Numbered from the stretch's first letter, positions 43,130-55,185 are shown. The stretch: 64,000 nucleotides of DNA from Fallopia convolvulus (GCA_964016875.1 OZ024733.1:9537979-9601978), one strand, 5' to 3'. Translations and numbers: made by a program. The notes: generated by a model not told the origin, from the letters alone.

Positions 43130-45093
43130 TGTTGGTGATTTTAGTGTCATCAAGTGATTGTTCCCTGTATGGGAACAATGCCTTTTAGTGTGATTGAGAT
43201 TCATACGACACTATGAGATCATACTTTGCTATGTCACGGGTTTGGGTGTGCGGAGTGCGCGCTCGTGTAAGCATAGTTGAGGTCTAGAGGGAAATATTAA
43301 GGAGAAGTTGCGACCTGAAAAGGAACAATGTTTGTTACTACTGGAGGAAACAATGTCTGTTCCCTTGGAGGGAACAGTAGTTCTCTAACGCATGCCTAAA
43401 ATTTCGGCACGTTGTTAATTGTTGATAACGGTCATTTAAACGTTGTGTAACTGCATTGTAATTTCCTTAATGGGTTAATAACTGATGGGTGACGTGGGTT
43501 ATTGAGGATAACTGATACGGAATTATCTCCTCGATTGCTCGATGATGACAATTCGGTCTTGTTTTGGCCCGATCTTGACAAGTAATTCTCTTTCCAACCT
43601 GATTTGCCTTGAAAGTTAGAAATTTGGAGAACAAGTAACTCGAAATATCAATGAATAGTGAAGAACGAATCTGATTTGAAGGGTTAAGATAATTAAAGAG
43701 ATAGTTCAATTGAATTGGCTCTAACGCTAAATTCAATTGATGAACTAGGTTTGATCTTTAACAATCAAACTAGAACTAACTTAATTAATCAAATTAACAA
43801 ATCAAATCTGAATTGAAAGAAAACGAATTGGTGATGATGATCGTAGAGATTGAATGCTTGAACAATAGTTTCTTTAATGGCCCATAAACTAGATAAACCA
43901 AAAGGGGTTTATCTAATTCAGGCTGAATTTTATTGAATGATAAATGCAAGGTATTTAAAGAGATACAAAGCTGATCCTTGGAGAGCAAGTAACCCATGTC
44001 TTGCTTCCAAAGATATAATAAAATATCTAGACCTATAACAAACTAGATTCTCTTAAATAAATAAATATAGGAGAGAGAATAATCAACCACTAACATCAGC
44101 CTATGGTCGAAATCCTCTTAACATAAATAAATAAAAATCGTCCTTAATAAAATAATTAAAGATAGAAATTCAAACTAAAGATAAGATTCCCGTAAGACTT
44201 GAACAGCTCTTAGTAAAACCCATTTTTCGGCCCTTTGCTGTAGGATTTTGAATTTTATGTAAACTACAAAGTTGTAGAACTTTTAATTATCTTTCCAACG
44301 AGTACTTATCAGACTTGAGATGAATTTTTTAGCCCAAGTTATGACCAGTTTACTGAGCACTGTTTTTAATTTGACGGGTTTCTTAACTTTCCGAACTTTG
44401 AAGACTTCATCCTCTTCCTTGGTGGCTTTGGACACCATTGATGAATATCTTCAACAAAATAAGATCAAGTCCTTGAATTTATTCTTGAACTTGAATGCCC
44501 GAGACCTTGGAAAAGGTCTTGGTTTTGGCCTCTTAGACACCTTCTTTGCAAGCGTATTCTTCATGGTCCTTTGATCGTTATCAATAACCTTCGTGGCACT
44601 TGGTAACCGCCGGTAACTTCTGGTAACCGCCGGTAACCGTTCCCTGAAACAGTTTCCTTTGCCTATATAAAAGGCTATTGGGAGATTGGTGTCGGGTTGG
44701 AACATTTGTTCACGTGGGTTCACATAATCATAAGAGAACGTTTTCTCTCCATGATTGAACTTCAAATAGAGTGAATATCCATTTTACATGAACTCTAAGG
44801 TTCGATCTCTTTCAAGAGCCTTGTTAGAGATCGGTGGATTTGTCTTATCTCACTTCAAATTTCACGGATTCCCCAAGGCTATGTAGGGGGCGAAATATTG
44901 ATTTCGGAAAGCGTTTCTACGTGATTCAAACCTATATCAAGTATTGCATATGATTGATCTACAGAAGATTCGTCGTCTTCAACTACATCCACGAAGAGGA
45001 ACTCCACGGCTTCAACAACGCACTGTTCCTTGAGTACCAGCAGATTCAGGATCTTCGGTGGGAACTACGAAGCAAGAGTCCAAGACACCTACA
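43130..45093 (+). repeat. 3' LTR, interrupted by a solo LTR
   Basis: Removing 43,513-44,583 and one ATAAC leaves 888 bp, colinear with the 900-bp 5' LTR apart from a 12-bp gap. Confidence 0.92.
43513..44583. mobile_element. Solo LTR-like insertion (1,071 bp)
   Basis: It starts TGATACGGAATT, ends GATCGTTATCA and is flanked by ATAAC at 43,508-43,512 and 44,584-44,588. TG...CA ends, a 5-bp duplication and no coding content indicate a solo LTR. The insertion point is known exactly because the 5' LTR has the empty site. Orientation is unclear. Confidence 0.85.
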
Positions 45094-45098
45094 GTTCT

Positions 45099-46138
45099 AT
45101 GGGCTCAATATAAATTGTGTTATAGCTCACTGCTCACCAAGTTACTTTGAAAAGTAGATAGAATAACCTCCATTCATTTTGAAAGGAATAAATGAGCATT
45201 GAAAGATTCATTTACTCTAAAATCTTCTTGGTAAACATTCAGGTTCAACAGCCAAGCCTGACGAAATCTACCGAATTTTTCAGCATTTTGCACTTGGGCG
45301 TCCAAGGATTGAAATTTTTGGCAAAGGATTGTCCTTGTCTAATTTTGATTCCGAGGTACTCTTAATTTCGGCCTTTACTTTCCAACATGATTTGAATGTT
45401 GGGGAATGGCATTGTTCTTCATTAGTGTCAAAAGACATCCTAAACATATGACATGATTGTAGTTTCTTGATCTTGTTTCCTAATTGAATAATTATATTCA
45501 GGCTCACATGAGGAATTTCATGGACAAGAAACCCACCTCCGGAGGCACCTCATCTTGTCCAAACGACGCCAGAAATCGAGTCTCATCAACCCAAGTCACC
45601 GATGAAGAATTAGCAACAGCTCCAGCAGCAGTCATCTTCCTCCTTGGGCTTCAATGGAGGCCATGAGGGGCCCTCGTGAATCGTAATAACAACGTATTCG
45701 ATGTGTATGGCTACAAGATGCGTCCCGTGCTTCCTAATAGATTTCGATAATCAGAGAATAATGAATATGATGTAACCACAGCAGTTAGTTGTAGCATGAA
45801 AAAATTGTTGTAATCTCGATCTGCAACTATTATTTTCGTGACCTTGCTTGAATTTTCAATTTTGACATCCGTAATGTGGTTGTTGATTTTGAGGCTGGTG
45901 GTTTTGGTTGAAGACGATCATGAAAGTGCTGCTTGTTTGGTTGCGTGCTAAAGGCTCAACAAGATAGAATAATGTAATCTACGCATGTTAGTTGCAAAAG
46001 CTTGTTCCATGTCACTATGATATATGATAATATAGCAACCGACTTGTTCTACGTCCTATGATCCTATCTGCTACCTACATTTTCATCTTTAGAGATTCGA
46101 GTCAAGGAGAAGGCGGACGATGGAGTATATATCTCTGC
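45099..46138. other. Intergenic DNA with one possible coding remnant
   Basis: 45,484-45,666 is a 60-codon ORF beginning after an ATTCAG that could be a splice acceptor (MRNFMDKKPTSGG). After its stop the same frame continues as NRNNNVFDVYGYKMRPVLPN to about 45,750. It looks like a last-exon fragment, but I recognise no family. The remainder shows nothing. Confidence 0.3.
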
Positions 46139-48960
46139 TCAAGGTGAATCGGAGATTGGTCTTCGTTGTTGGATGATGAGAACGGAGCTGTTTGTGACGA
46201 AATCCGAGGTTGCCAAGAGGTTGCCGACTGTCCCTAGCTCGGGACACTCTTCCCATTCACTCATTCCACTTGTCATGGACGCGTTTCTCCGGCCTCCCTT
46301 GCCTAGTATGAAGAGTTGGTACATGTCCGCTACCTCTCTTAGGGCTATCGTTGTTTCTGCCCCGTTCTTCACGTACTTCTCCACGTATCCCACTTTCCCA
46401 CTAGTTACATACCTTCAACACAAATCAAGCATTTTAAAACAAAAATGTCAACTCATTTGGCTAGACGCCCATTTGGAGTTCATTTATTTTGTTATTTTTG
46501 AAAAATAGAGTGCGGAACGAGATAGTGTTAATATCAACAAAGTACCTATTGTAGAATTCTTCCAAGAAGGCATTGTCCACCTCATCTGCGGTCCCATGAC
46601 TTGGCATTGCCACCAAGACCTCATCATCCTTGTACGTGGAGACATTGATCTTTTCATGAATCCTTATAGGCAAATCCAATACGAACCTCATAAGTGTCAC
46701 ATTCACATCAGCTTGCATCCCGATCCTTTTAGCAAAGGCTAAGGCTTCTCGATCATCGGGCCCACCAAAGAACAACACTACCACATGTAGTTCTTTGGTG
46801 GGCCCCGGTTGCACATTGCTCACAAGTCCTCTATCAACAAGGATGGCAACTGTGCAAGGTGCTTGCCTTAGCATCTTTTGGTTCGTCGTCCTTAGACTCT
46901 CCTTCCCACTCTCCATTTTCCCGTCTATTCGTTGGTGCTTGTGGAAAGGAAGTATTATGATGGACGCTCGCACTTCCTCGACACCTCTACGAACATCTTC
47001 GTATGTTCTTGTCAAGGGCGAAACAGCCTTCAATTGATTGATAAATATACCTGTCTCAGAGACGAATGTGTCCACAACGTCATTGATCTCCAAAGCTTCA
47101 TTTCCTCCATAAGTTTCATCGTCACTCAACTCATTGTCATGTAGCTGGTTGTACATCTTGGATGAAGAGTCGTTTTTTGGAAGTAGCTCAATTAGGTGCA
47201 TCAAGTACGCTGTGATGGGCATTTCTCTTGTTGGCCAACTTAGAACATTGATTAGTTGAATCATGGCTGGGACGACGCGCGGCCCATAGACGCACGCTAG
47301 GACCCGAAGCTCGCTCTCTGGGGTTCTCTGTTCGAGTGGAATTGGATTGTAGCCAAAGGTTAGGGGGTTTCTTATGACTATAAATGCGACACACACTCCT
47401 GCCGTTAAGGTCTCGAGAAGTACCACCACTAGCATTATGTCATAGATTTCGTTACTCCAGTCCTGCATCAAATATTATCATATAAAAAAATGAAAACGTA
47501 GGAGAAGAGATTAGGGAAGATTGATTATTCGTTAAATTGGATATTTACAAACAATGACATATAATCTCTTGAAAACAAAAGAGGGGAAACAGACTTTGAC
47601 TAGAGGTTTGATGAAATCAGTGTAAAAAGGGATAATAATTAATAACTCACAGCTGCATTCTTGGCTCTACTGAGGATCAACATATCGTAATGACCTTTCA
47701 AGGTTAAGAACAAAGCAACTGCAAGCGCCTTCTTGGACGGAAGCTTGAGTAGTTGGCAAGCAGCAAAAGTTCCTAAAAACTTGCCAACCGTGCTCAAAAC
47801 GATAATCACACTAATGCCAGCCAAATCCTTAACGTTGCCCAATAACTTGAGCATGTTGGCTTGGAATCCAATGTAGCCGAAATAAACAGGCAACACGAAG
47901 TTATAAACAACGTAAGACAACTTATTGGCCATTGTCCTAGTCGTTTTTCCTTGTCGAGGGAAGGCCAGCCCAAGGAGAAAGGACGTCAACACGCTGTTCT
48001 CCCCCATGATTTCGGTAAGCCCAGCAGTGAACAAAATGATGAAGAAGACGACAAGTAACTGTGCATCGTTGATGTGCTTGTAGTTGTGGTGCCACCCGTT
48101 TAGCCAGGCGGCCAAGTACCTTAGGACGATGCTTACCAAGGCAGCAACAAGAAACGTCCCAAGCCAACTGCCCATATTGAATCCCTTGGGGTTGCTCGTT
48201 TTGTGGACGACCGCTCCTAGGACTAAGCACGTGACGTCGTTCACTGCTGAGGAGCACACGACCAACCGCCCAAAGTGAGAGCTCCATATGTTCAACTCGG
48301 TCACAAACCGAAAGACGATAGGGGAGGCAGAGTTTGCCATGGACAGCATGAGTACGAGGATGAAGGTTGGGAAATGCTCCCACTTGTTGTGTAAGGCGAT
48401 TTGATCCCCAAAGTAAAGGTAAAACGGATACGAGATGGCACCTGCAAAGACGATGCAAAGGAGTGCGCCCGCATAAGCGAGGATGCAAATGCTGCGTAGG
48501 TTGCGCCACATGAAAGGGACGTCTAGTTGAAGGCCGATCAGGAACATGATGAAGACTCGTCCAAAGAAGGTCATTACTTGGTAATAGTCTGCGGCTGAGC
48601 TGTTGAAGAAGTAGGTTGCAATGAGTTTGATGCGAGATAGGAATGAATGGCCCAACAGCATACCTGCCTGTTTCAACGTACCAATCACCAATGTATAATA
48701 TATATATATATATAAATATTAAAAAATCGATGAAAAGAAGAAGAAGAAGATGATGATGATGAGAAATGGGGCTTAATTACCAGAAGTTGAGAAATGGGGC
48801 TAGGTTGGCCAAGAGGATTGAGAAGCAGCTGCAAAAAATGAGAGACGGAAAAGATGAGAGAAGCTTGCAACCCCATTGACATCAGAGGGGTAAACAAGTC
48901 ATCCCCACATAAGAATCTCTGTGCTGCATCCATTCTTCCCTCTTTTTCTACTTCTCCCAA
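46139..48960 (-). CDS. CHX: CHX-family cation/H+ antiporter (CPA2), four exons
   Basis: Membrane exchanger of monovalent cations (in this family usually K+) for H+, typically in endomembranes or the plasma membrane. Exons are 48,960-48,781, 48,667-47,651, 47,462-46,546 and 46,412-46,139, all with GT-AG introns (113, 188, 133 bp) and frame kept: 795 residues, the usual CHX length. The N-terminal half is a multi-span Na+/H+ exchanger domain: GQPSPISQLLAGMLLGHS crosses the first intron, LIGLQLDVPFMWRN follows, and SSAVNDVTCLVLG carries the Asn-Asp pair (about residues 203-204) at the family's ion-binding place. The cytosolic half has the CHX hallmarks IILPFHK, CTVAILVDRG and VVVLFFGGPDDREALAFA, and ends YVEKYVKNGAETT...VGNLLATSDF. 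A Met ten residues in (48,933) may be the true start. I see no stop or frameshift. The exact paralogue cannot be named. Confidence 0.93.
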
Positions 48961-49324
48961 GTCCCAACCCTAGCTTTGATGGTGTAGATTTCTGTATGTA
49001 TGTGTATCAAGAATTGATTTCTAGAGGAGGAGGGACAAAATGGAGAGGACGAATGATTTGGGAATCTCTAGCTACATCATAAGCCATTCCCTTCATTTTG
49101 GTTTTGCCTCTTCATCAACCTCCCTTTTTGATGGAAGGCCTTTCATTACGGAAATCACTTTTTTCACAAATGAAATAACCCAACCTAGTTATTTCTCATA
49201 TTGCGATTCTAATGTGAATCAATAAAAAAAAATCAAGAAATCCATGCATAGAGTTGGACTCAAATGCCTACGCGTGTAGAGATTTCCATGGGTATTTTTT
49301 ATGTGTTTTCCCATTTGTAACAGA
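48961..49324. other. Upstream flank of the CHX gene
   Basis: This contains the probable 5' UTR and proximal promoter of the reverse-strand CHX gene. I see no clear TATA box. A 61-codon ORF at 49,040-49,225 is unsupported. Confidence 0.4.
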
Positions 49325-49353
49325 CTAGGAAAATCCGGGTGCGTTGCACGCCG
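49325..49353 (-). mobile_element. Helitron-like 3' terminus
   Basis: The reverse strand reads an imperfect hairpin (CGGCGTGC-AAC-GCACCCGG), seven bases and then CTAG followed by T, the arrangement at Helitron 3' ends. The element body would extend to higher coordinates through AT-rich DNA. I could not find the TC 5' end. Confidence 0.45.
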
Positions 49354-51270
49354 AAAATATACATGTTGTAAATGACTTTTTTTAGTTATTTTAATTGATT
49401 TCAAATTATTTTATACCTTTTAAGGCAATAAACAAAATATTAGAGTTAAAATAAAAAAATTAGTATTTTTTATTTATTTTTATCGACCAATAAATACCCA
49501 TTTTTTATATGTTTTAGTTAAAAACTATATATCAATATACAAGTAAAAACACATTTTTGAATGCAAAAAATTAGTTTAGGAAATGTTTCAACCATAAAAC
49601 GAGTTTTTTATTTAAAAAAAATGTTTTTAATATTTTATTTTATTTTTTATATACCCATAAATACCCATTTTGTATATGTTTTGATTAAAAATAAAAAATG
49701 ATATACATTCTAAATATAAGTAATATGATTATTTAAAAATAATCTTTATATTTTTTGGATATTAAATTTATTTATTATGCAAAATAATAAAATTAACATA
49801 TTAGATGACATAAGAGGTGAGTTTTATACATTTTAGTCCTGAAATAAATATATTATGGGACACATCATGTATGTAAATGAACACATTTTAAGGGTTTAGA
49901 CCATAAAATGAATTATATTATAAAAACATGAGGTTACATTGAGTAAAAAAAAGCTTAATCGTAAAGCTATTCTTCACTTTCAGTAGCTGAAAACTTAAAT
50001 TAACACACACATGAATCTACTCTTCACTTAGGGAATTGAAAAACATAAACGAACATATGTGAAGCTATTCTTCACTTGGGTAAGGTAAAAACATCTCTTT
50101 GTGTGGATTTTTCCGTGTTGAAATACCCCGGTCAAATGTATCAATTTTATAAATTGGAAACAAAAAAGTTAAAAGAATAAGTTCTACACGAGATTAAATG
50201 TGAACATAGTTAAATAAGGGGATAGCTTATTAATTAGGAGGCTTGAAAAATTAAGCAAAATTGGTAAATTGATTGTTCTAATTATATATAATTTGGTTTA
50301 AATATATATATATATATGACATAAAATTGTCCAATTTAAAAAATAATTACCCTATATAGTAAGAGTTTTAAACTAATTTTTTTATAATACATCCTAAAAT
50401 CATATGATAAACAAATTAAAATTTAAAATATTAAGCTTTAGATCATTATTACATTCTAATGGTTCGATCACAAACTTTTCTTTTTTTTTCTTTTCTTTTT
50501 TGTCTAGCGTGCCTGTGTGTAAACAGGCCCAAGTTCATTAACCGTTTTTTTTTATTTTGAGGAAAGTTCATTCATCTGATAAACAACCCCACAAACAAAT
50601 ATGAGAGAATCAAGACGGACTTGGGAAAAAGAACCTCGTCTTCACCGCTTTCACTTCATATGTGCCTCTACCGTCGTTCTCCATCTCTCAGATATTTCTT
50701 CCGCCTACCCGTCTAACGTCTTCACCTCTCTTCCTCCACCACCACCACGTGACGCCGAGCCACCATCCTCGCTTCGCCTACAGACTCCTGTCGCTCATGC
50801 CGCCTTTTCCAGCCACACCAACCATCCCTTATACTCGCGGTCTCATCCCATTGTACGGCTACCAACGTCAGCCACCACCTGGACGTCGTCAGCCCACGCC
50901 CGCTGGCCACCACCGTTATTGTCGCCCGGATTTCCAGCCAACCACCCGATCTCAACCCCGTAAATCTCCTAATTTTCTCTAGGTAAATCAACAAGATTCT
51001 TGCTATTCTACTAAATTGATTGTCCGAGCACGTCTTTTATTTAGCAGGTTCATCAAATTCATCTTGGTAATATGCCATGGTTCATGTTTCGCTTTCCAGT
51101 TCTTCAAATTTTTTTTCTAGAATTTCAATTACACTACTACACAAATAGCATTTTATCTATAGATATAATATTACCGATGTTCTTTATCAGGGATAAAATA
51201 TGCTAAGATACTAAAAATATTTTCCTTTTTTTTAAGTAAACAAAAATCAAATATCCTAATAATTTTTTAA
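49354..51270. other. AT-rich intergenic DNA, possible Helitron body
   Basis: No recognisable gene. Phrases around GAAGCTATTCTTCACTT recur near 49,968, 50,010 and 50,060. Overlapping ORFs at 50,601-50,982 are Pro/His-rich low-complexity translations on both strands and are not called. 50,572-50,640 resembles 58,857-58,930. Confidence 0.45.
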
Positions 51271-51275
51271 ACCGC

Positions 51276-51324
51276 CAGAGATATTTGATATTGTAGTATT
51301 GAAGTGTAAACTCAAATATCTCTG
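51276..51324. repeat. 13-bp perfect inverted repeat at the left end of the MULE
   Basis: CAGAGATATTTGA at 51,276-51,288 is the exact reverse complement of TCAAATATCTCTG at 51,312-51,324. The related word CGCCAGAGATATAT lies at the right end near 58,345. Confidence 0.85.
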
Positions 51325-51398
51325 CTGTATAAAAAAATGACACACCAGAGATAAAAAAACGGGTCAGAGAAGCGCCCATGTCAGTATTTCGAGCGCCC

Positions 51399-51528
51399 AC
51401 GTCGGTCGTCTCGACCGACGTGCAGCTGCCTCGAAATGGCGGAATTTGGCCAATTACGTCGATCGAGGTGACCGACACTATTTTCGGCTGTTTCGACTGA
51501 CGTGCAGTGTCGGTTGTCTCGACCAACG
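51399..51528. promoter_or_regulatory. Left subterminal palindromes, three copies
   Basis: CGTCGGTCG-TCT-CGACCGACG at 51,400-51,420 (perfect 9-bp arms), GTCGATCG-AGG-TGACCGAC at 51,458-51,476, and GTCGGTTG-TCT-CGACCAAC at 51,509-51,527. They lie between the terminus and the transposase TATA box and are candidate transposase binding sites. Confidence 0.8.
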
Positions 51529-51563
51529 CGCCACCTGTTGAGATAACGGGTGGATTTTCGGTC

Positions 51564-51571
51564 TATATAAA
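51564..51571 (+). promoter_or_regulatory. TATA box of the transposase gene
   Basis: TATATAAA lies 80 bp before the transposase ATG, inside the terminal region, as expected when the terminal repeat provides the promoter. Confidence 0.6.
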
Positions 51572-51643
51572 CGGGTATTCGGGCATAAATTGAGCACACA
51601 AACCCGATCTCAAAATTGTCCAAGAAAACTTTCTCTAAACAAT

Positions 51644-54600
51644 ATGGATTGGCTCATTTCAAAATTTGATGTAAGTAATTTTTTTTAATATAAGATGTGC
51701 ATTTACATTTTTTAAGTTAAATATAATACAATACGATATTGTTTTTTTCCGTTAAATTTATACGATTCGATATTATTTTCTAAATATTTCGTAATTTTAC
51801 GTAGTCGTTGATGATGGGAGGGTCAAAACCACCGGTTCCATTTGATTTAAACGAGGAGTACGTTGATGACGACGATGGAGGATATGGGGTTTCAAATGAG
51901 CACAATTATGACGCCGTTTGTAATCTAGAATCAAATCAGGTATGTAAATATCATTTTATTAAGTTTAGAAATTAAGATAACAAAATTCTAATTGGTTTTT
52001 TTATTATTATAGGTTATTCAGTTTCCAGATTTTTCTAGTTATTTTGCAAATAATTGTGAGTGGGAGGAACGAGGTCCTATGATAGAGTGGGCCCGTAAGA
52101 CAGGGAGGGGGTTAAACATTGTACTCACCATCAAAAACTCATGGCCGACAAAGATTAGTTTGGGATGTGTATTAGGCGGTGAGTACATAACGGGAAAAAA
52201 GGCATACCGCGTAAAAATGGTTAAGAATTTAGGTGTCGCTGATGAGCTTAAACCTTGTCCTCGTACTAGAAAGAAGGGTTGCCCTTTCGAGTTGATAGGT
52301 TGGAGGGACAGAAAGACCCAGAAGTGGCACTTAAGGGTGGAATGTGGTAACCACAACCATGACCTTTCCACTAGTCTAGAGGGCTATCTGTTTGCGGGCC
52401 GACTGACTAAGGAGCAAAAGATTGATGCAAGAAATATGGCTATGGCAGATATAGAACCTAGGCAATCCATGACATTCCTATTGGAAAAGTATCCAGATAT
52501 GACCACATCAATGAAGCAGTTGTATGATTTTCGATACGAAGTGTTTAAAAAGGAGATGAACGGAAGGGGGGTGAGCGAATTTGCGATTCATTTCTTAAGA
52601 GTCTAATCAATACTATGTCAACTATCGAAATGCGAAGGGTAGCCATAAGGTACTAGACATCTTCTTTGCCCATCCAAAGTCGATCCAGTTGCTGAAGTTG
52701 TTCCCTTACGTCGTTGTGATGGACTCGACGTACAAAATAAACATGTAAGTCTTTTTATTACCTATGATGTAGTAGTAGATTGAAGTACACGCATTAAATC
52801 TCATTGAATTGACATTGTAGGTACGACATGCCTTTGTGCGAAATGGTTGGATTTACATGCACCGTGAAGACTTTCGGTATTGCTTCTGCGTTTATGACAA
52901 GGGAGATTCAAGACCGCTACGAATGGGTGTTACTCCAATTGAGAGAGGTCTATAAGCTGGTTGGAAGAGAGCCAGAAGCCATACTGACCGATCGGGATAT
53001 GGCTGAGGTGAATGCTGTCGATATCTTATTTCCCAAAGCCAAACATATCCTTTGCTGGGTGCACATCCAACGCAACTGTAGGGCATACGCGTTGGGACAT
53101 GGGTTCTCGGATAAGTCGGCGGACTTTTTTGCGAACAAAGCGTGGGAGCTATTTTGTTCGATGACCATGTGGGAGTACGAAACACGACTCCAATTGGTGA
53201 AAGAAGCTGTGGAGCCAATTTTATTTACGTATCTCCAGAAAACCTGGCTCACCCCTTGGCGCGATCGGATTGTGAGGGCATTCACCGACCACCGCTTCAA
53301 CCTTTTTACGAGGACCACAAATAGGTAAAAATAAGTTACTTTTGCCACTCATTCCAATTTACAAAATTGGGTTTTAATTTCCAAATTTTTGTAGGGTCGA
53401 GTCACAACACTCCACGTTGAAGGATTACTTGGGATCATCTGTTGGAGGGTTCAGTACTATAGTGAGGAAGATACACAACGCGATCAGAATCCAGATTATA
53501 ACCGTACGTGGGCAGATGGAGATGGATCGCACCACTATTCCACTTGCCATCTATCACATGGCCGAACCGCTCCGAACGGTATTCTCTCTCCTTCCAACGA
53601 AGGTATCCAACAGTTGTATAGGTCATTTGTTCGATCATATTAGTGCCGTTCTTAGTCCGGTATGCGACGATCAATGGTGGACAACTGCCCGTGGGCTCCC
53701 GTTCCCTCACCAAGTCCATCAATGCATTGCCCAATGTATACCTATTGAGCTTTCAATGATCCATCCTTTTTGGAAGCAATTGGTATGGGAAGGCCTTCCG
53801 ACGACATCGCCCGAGGATGATTGCATAGAAGATGACGATGCTGAATGGGTGAAGATGATAGCAGACTACAATGCAGGCACGATGCCCAAACGCGTGCAAC
53901 GTGAGGTGATCCGCGATTATCATAAGCTCAAGGATACTAGCACATTGGAGGAACCTGATTGTGAAAAGAAGAAGGGAAGACCTAGGAAGAAATCGAAGGT
54001 TCAGGCAAGAGGGTTGACTAGATTGGAGCATCTACAACAACAACCTCCCTAGCGCAAAAGGGCTGTAAAAGGCGCTCATTCTATGCCAGGGACAACATTT
54101 ACATCGATCCCAACAGTTGATGAACAAGAGGAAGATGTCGAGACTGAGGAAGATGCAGACCCGATTTTGCCTCCCACGTCGGGAATGGGGTTTATTCCAC
54201 CCAAGGCCCCCCCTCTCACTAGCGACTTTGGAGGATTAGATCTCATACCTCATGTACCTCCTTTCATGATCTCATACATCGCCGCTGCGCAAGATGTTCC
54301 AGGAGACGGTCATTGTGGATATAGGGCGCTCACTTCTCAGATGGGGTGGAATGCGAATGATGGATGGCTGTGTATGCGACGGGAGCTTGTCCAGGAGTTG
54401 AGGACCCACCGCGAGATATATTCGAGGATGGAGTGATGGGGCTTCACTCAGGTTGATGAGTTGATCCGTAGAGTCAACTGGTTGTACCCGAATTGTCCAG
54501 TGGAGTATTGGATGGAGACACCTTCGATGGGCGTTGTATTTGCTACTAGATTTCAGTGTGCACTGATCACATTTGGTCGGGGTAGTTCACACACATGTTT

Positions 54601-54945
54601 CCCGATCACAGGAGACGGGGGCGTTCAGAGCCCTCTTTGGGACAAGGTTGCATGTATTGCTTTCCTTGGGAACCACTACGTTCCGGTAAGTCAATATCCT
54701 CATTATAGATAAATATTGTATTTTTATTTAGGACACTTAATAATTGCGTGTTTTGTTTACATTGTAGGTTACATTGCACGATGATTCTCTGATGCCCCCC
54801 GCTAAGAATGTGGAGGGAGTGTCGTGATCCATCAGTGGGCGGATATCTAGCCCGATATCATGATCGTTTACATACGTTCGATCAGTATCAGATTGCAGAA
54901 AATTTGTCTCATCCTTATGGTTTATCTAGTCCTTATCAGGTTTAG
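51644..54945 (+). pseudogene. MULE transposase fused to an OTU-type cysteine protease
   Basis: Exons by GT-AG sites: 51,644-51,670, 51,805-51,939, 52,013-52,744, 52,821-53,324, 53,395-54,685 and 54,768 onward. Parts in order: acidic N-terminus; FAR1/WRKY-GCM1-type zinc domain (GCVLGG...CPRTRKKGCPF...CGNHNHD); MULE DDE transposase with D in MDSTYKINM, D in ILTDRDMAEVNA and E in RVESQHSTLKDYLG; a basic linker (KKKGRPRKKSK); and an OTU-like domain with DVPGDGHCGYRAL (Asp-Gly-His-Cys nucleophile region) and LGNHYVPV (His). The last part reads DRLHTFDQYQIAENL to 54,945. Damage: one extra base near 52,601, in-frame TAG at 54,050, TGA at 54,434, and a frameshift near the C-run at 54,795. Catalytic motifs are intact, so inactivation looks recent. 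Transposase-OTU fusions occur in plant MULEs. Confidence 0.85.
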
Positions 54946-55185
54946 TGTATGAATGTTTAGTGTAATATCATGGTTTATGTACGTTCTTATGAATGGTTTA
55001 GTGTATGAATGGTTTAGTGTAATATTATCGTTTATGTACGTTCGTATGAATGGTTTAGTTTGTATGGTTTAGTTTATGGAAAATTAAGCTACAAATATAA
55101 GTAACAAAACCAACACATCAAGTTTTAAATTTCAACTAAAAGATACAAAGTGCAAGACTAAGTCTTCATGAACAAAACAAAGCCC

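Larger units (their letters stand above)
39654..45093 (+). mobile_element. Non-autonomous LTR element rich in GTTCCC words
   Basis: Direct LTRs at 39,654-40,553 and 43,130-45,093, with target duplication GTTCT at 39,649-39,653 and 45,094-45,098. The purine tract AAAATGGGGGAGGA precedes the 3' LTR, so it reads forward. The internal region is 2.6 kb without a recognisable protein and without an obvious tRNA primer site after the 5' LTR. GTTCCC and GGGAAC words occur throughout LTR and internal DNA. A solo LTR has inserted in the 3' LTR. About 11 substitutions separate the LTRs over 0.9 kb. Confidence 0.88.

Noticed and set aside
47937..48509. 190-codon reverse ORF overlapping CHX exon 2
   Set aside because: It is in another frame of the same strand and has no domain; the CHX frame has full family motifs.
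50601..50994. Overlapping Pro/His-rich ORFs on both strands
   Set aside because: Three frames are open at once through a GC-rich stretch, with no conserved motif.
51137..51160. CACTA transposon end (CACTACTACACAAATAGC)
   Set aside because: No matching TAGTG end with a 3-bp duplication was found to the right. The MULE limits explain the region better.
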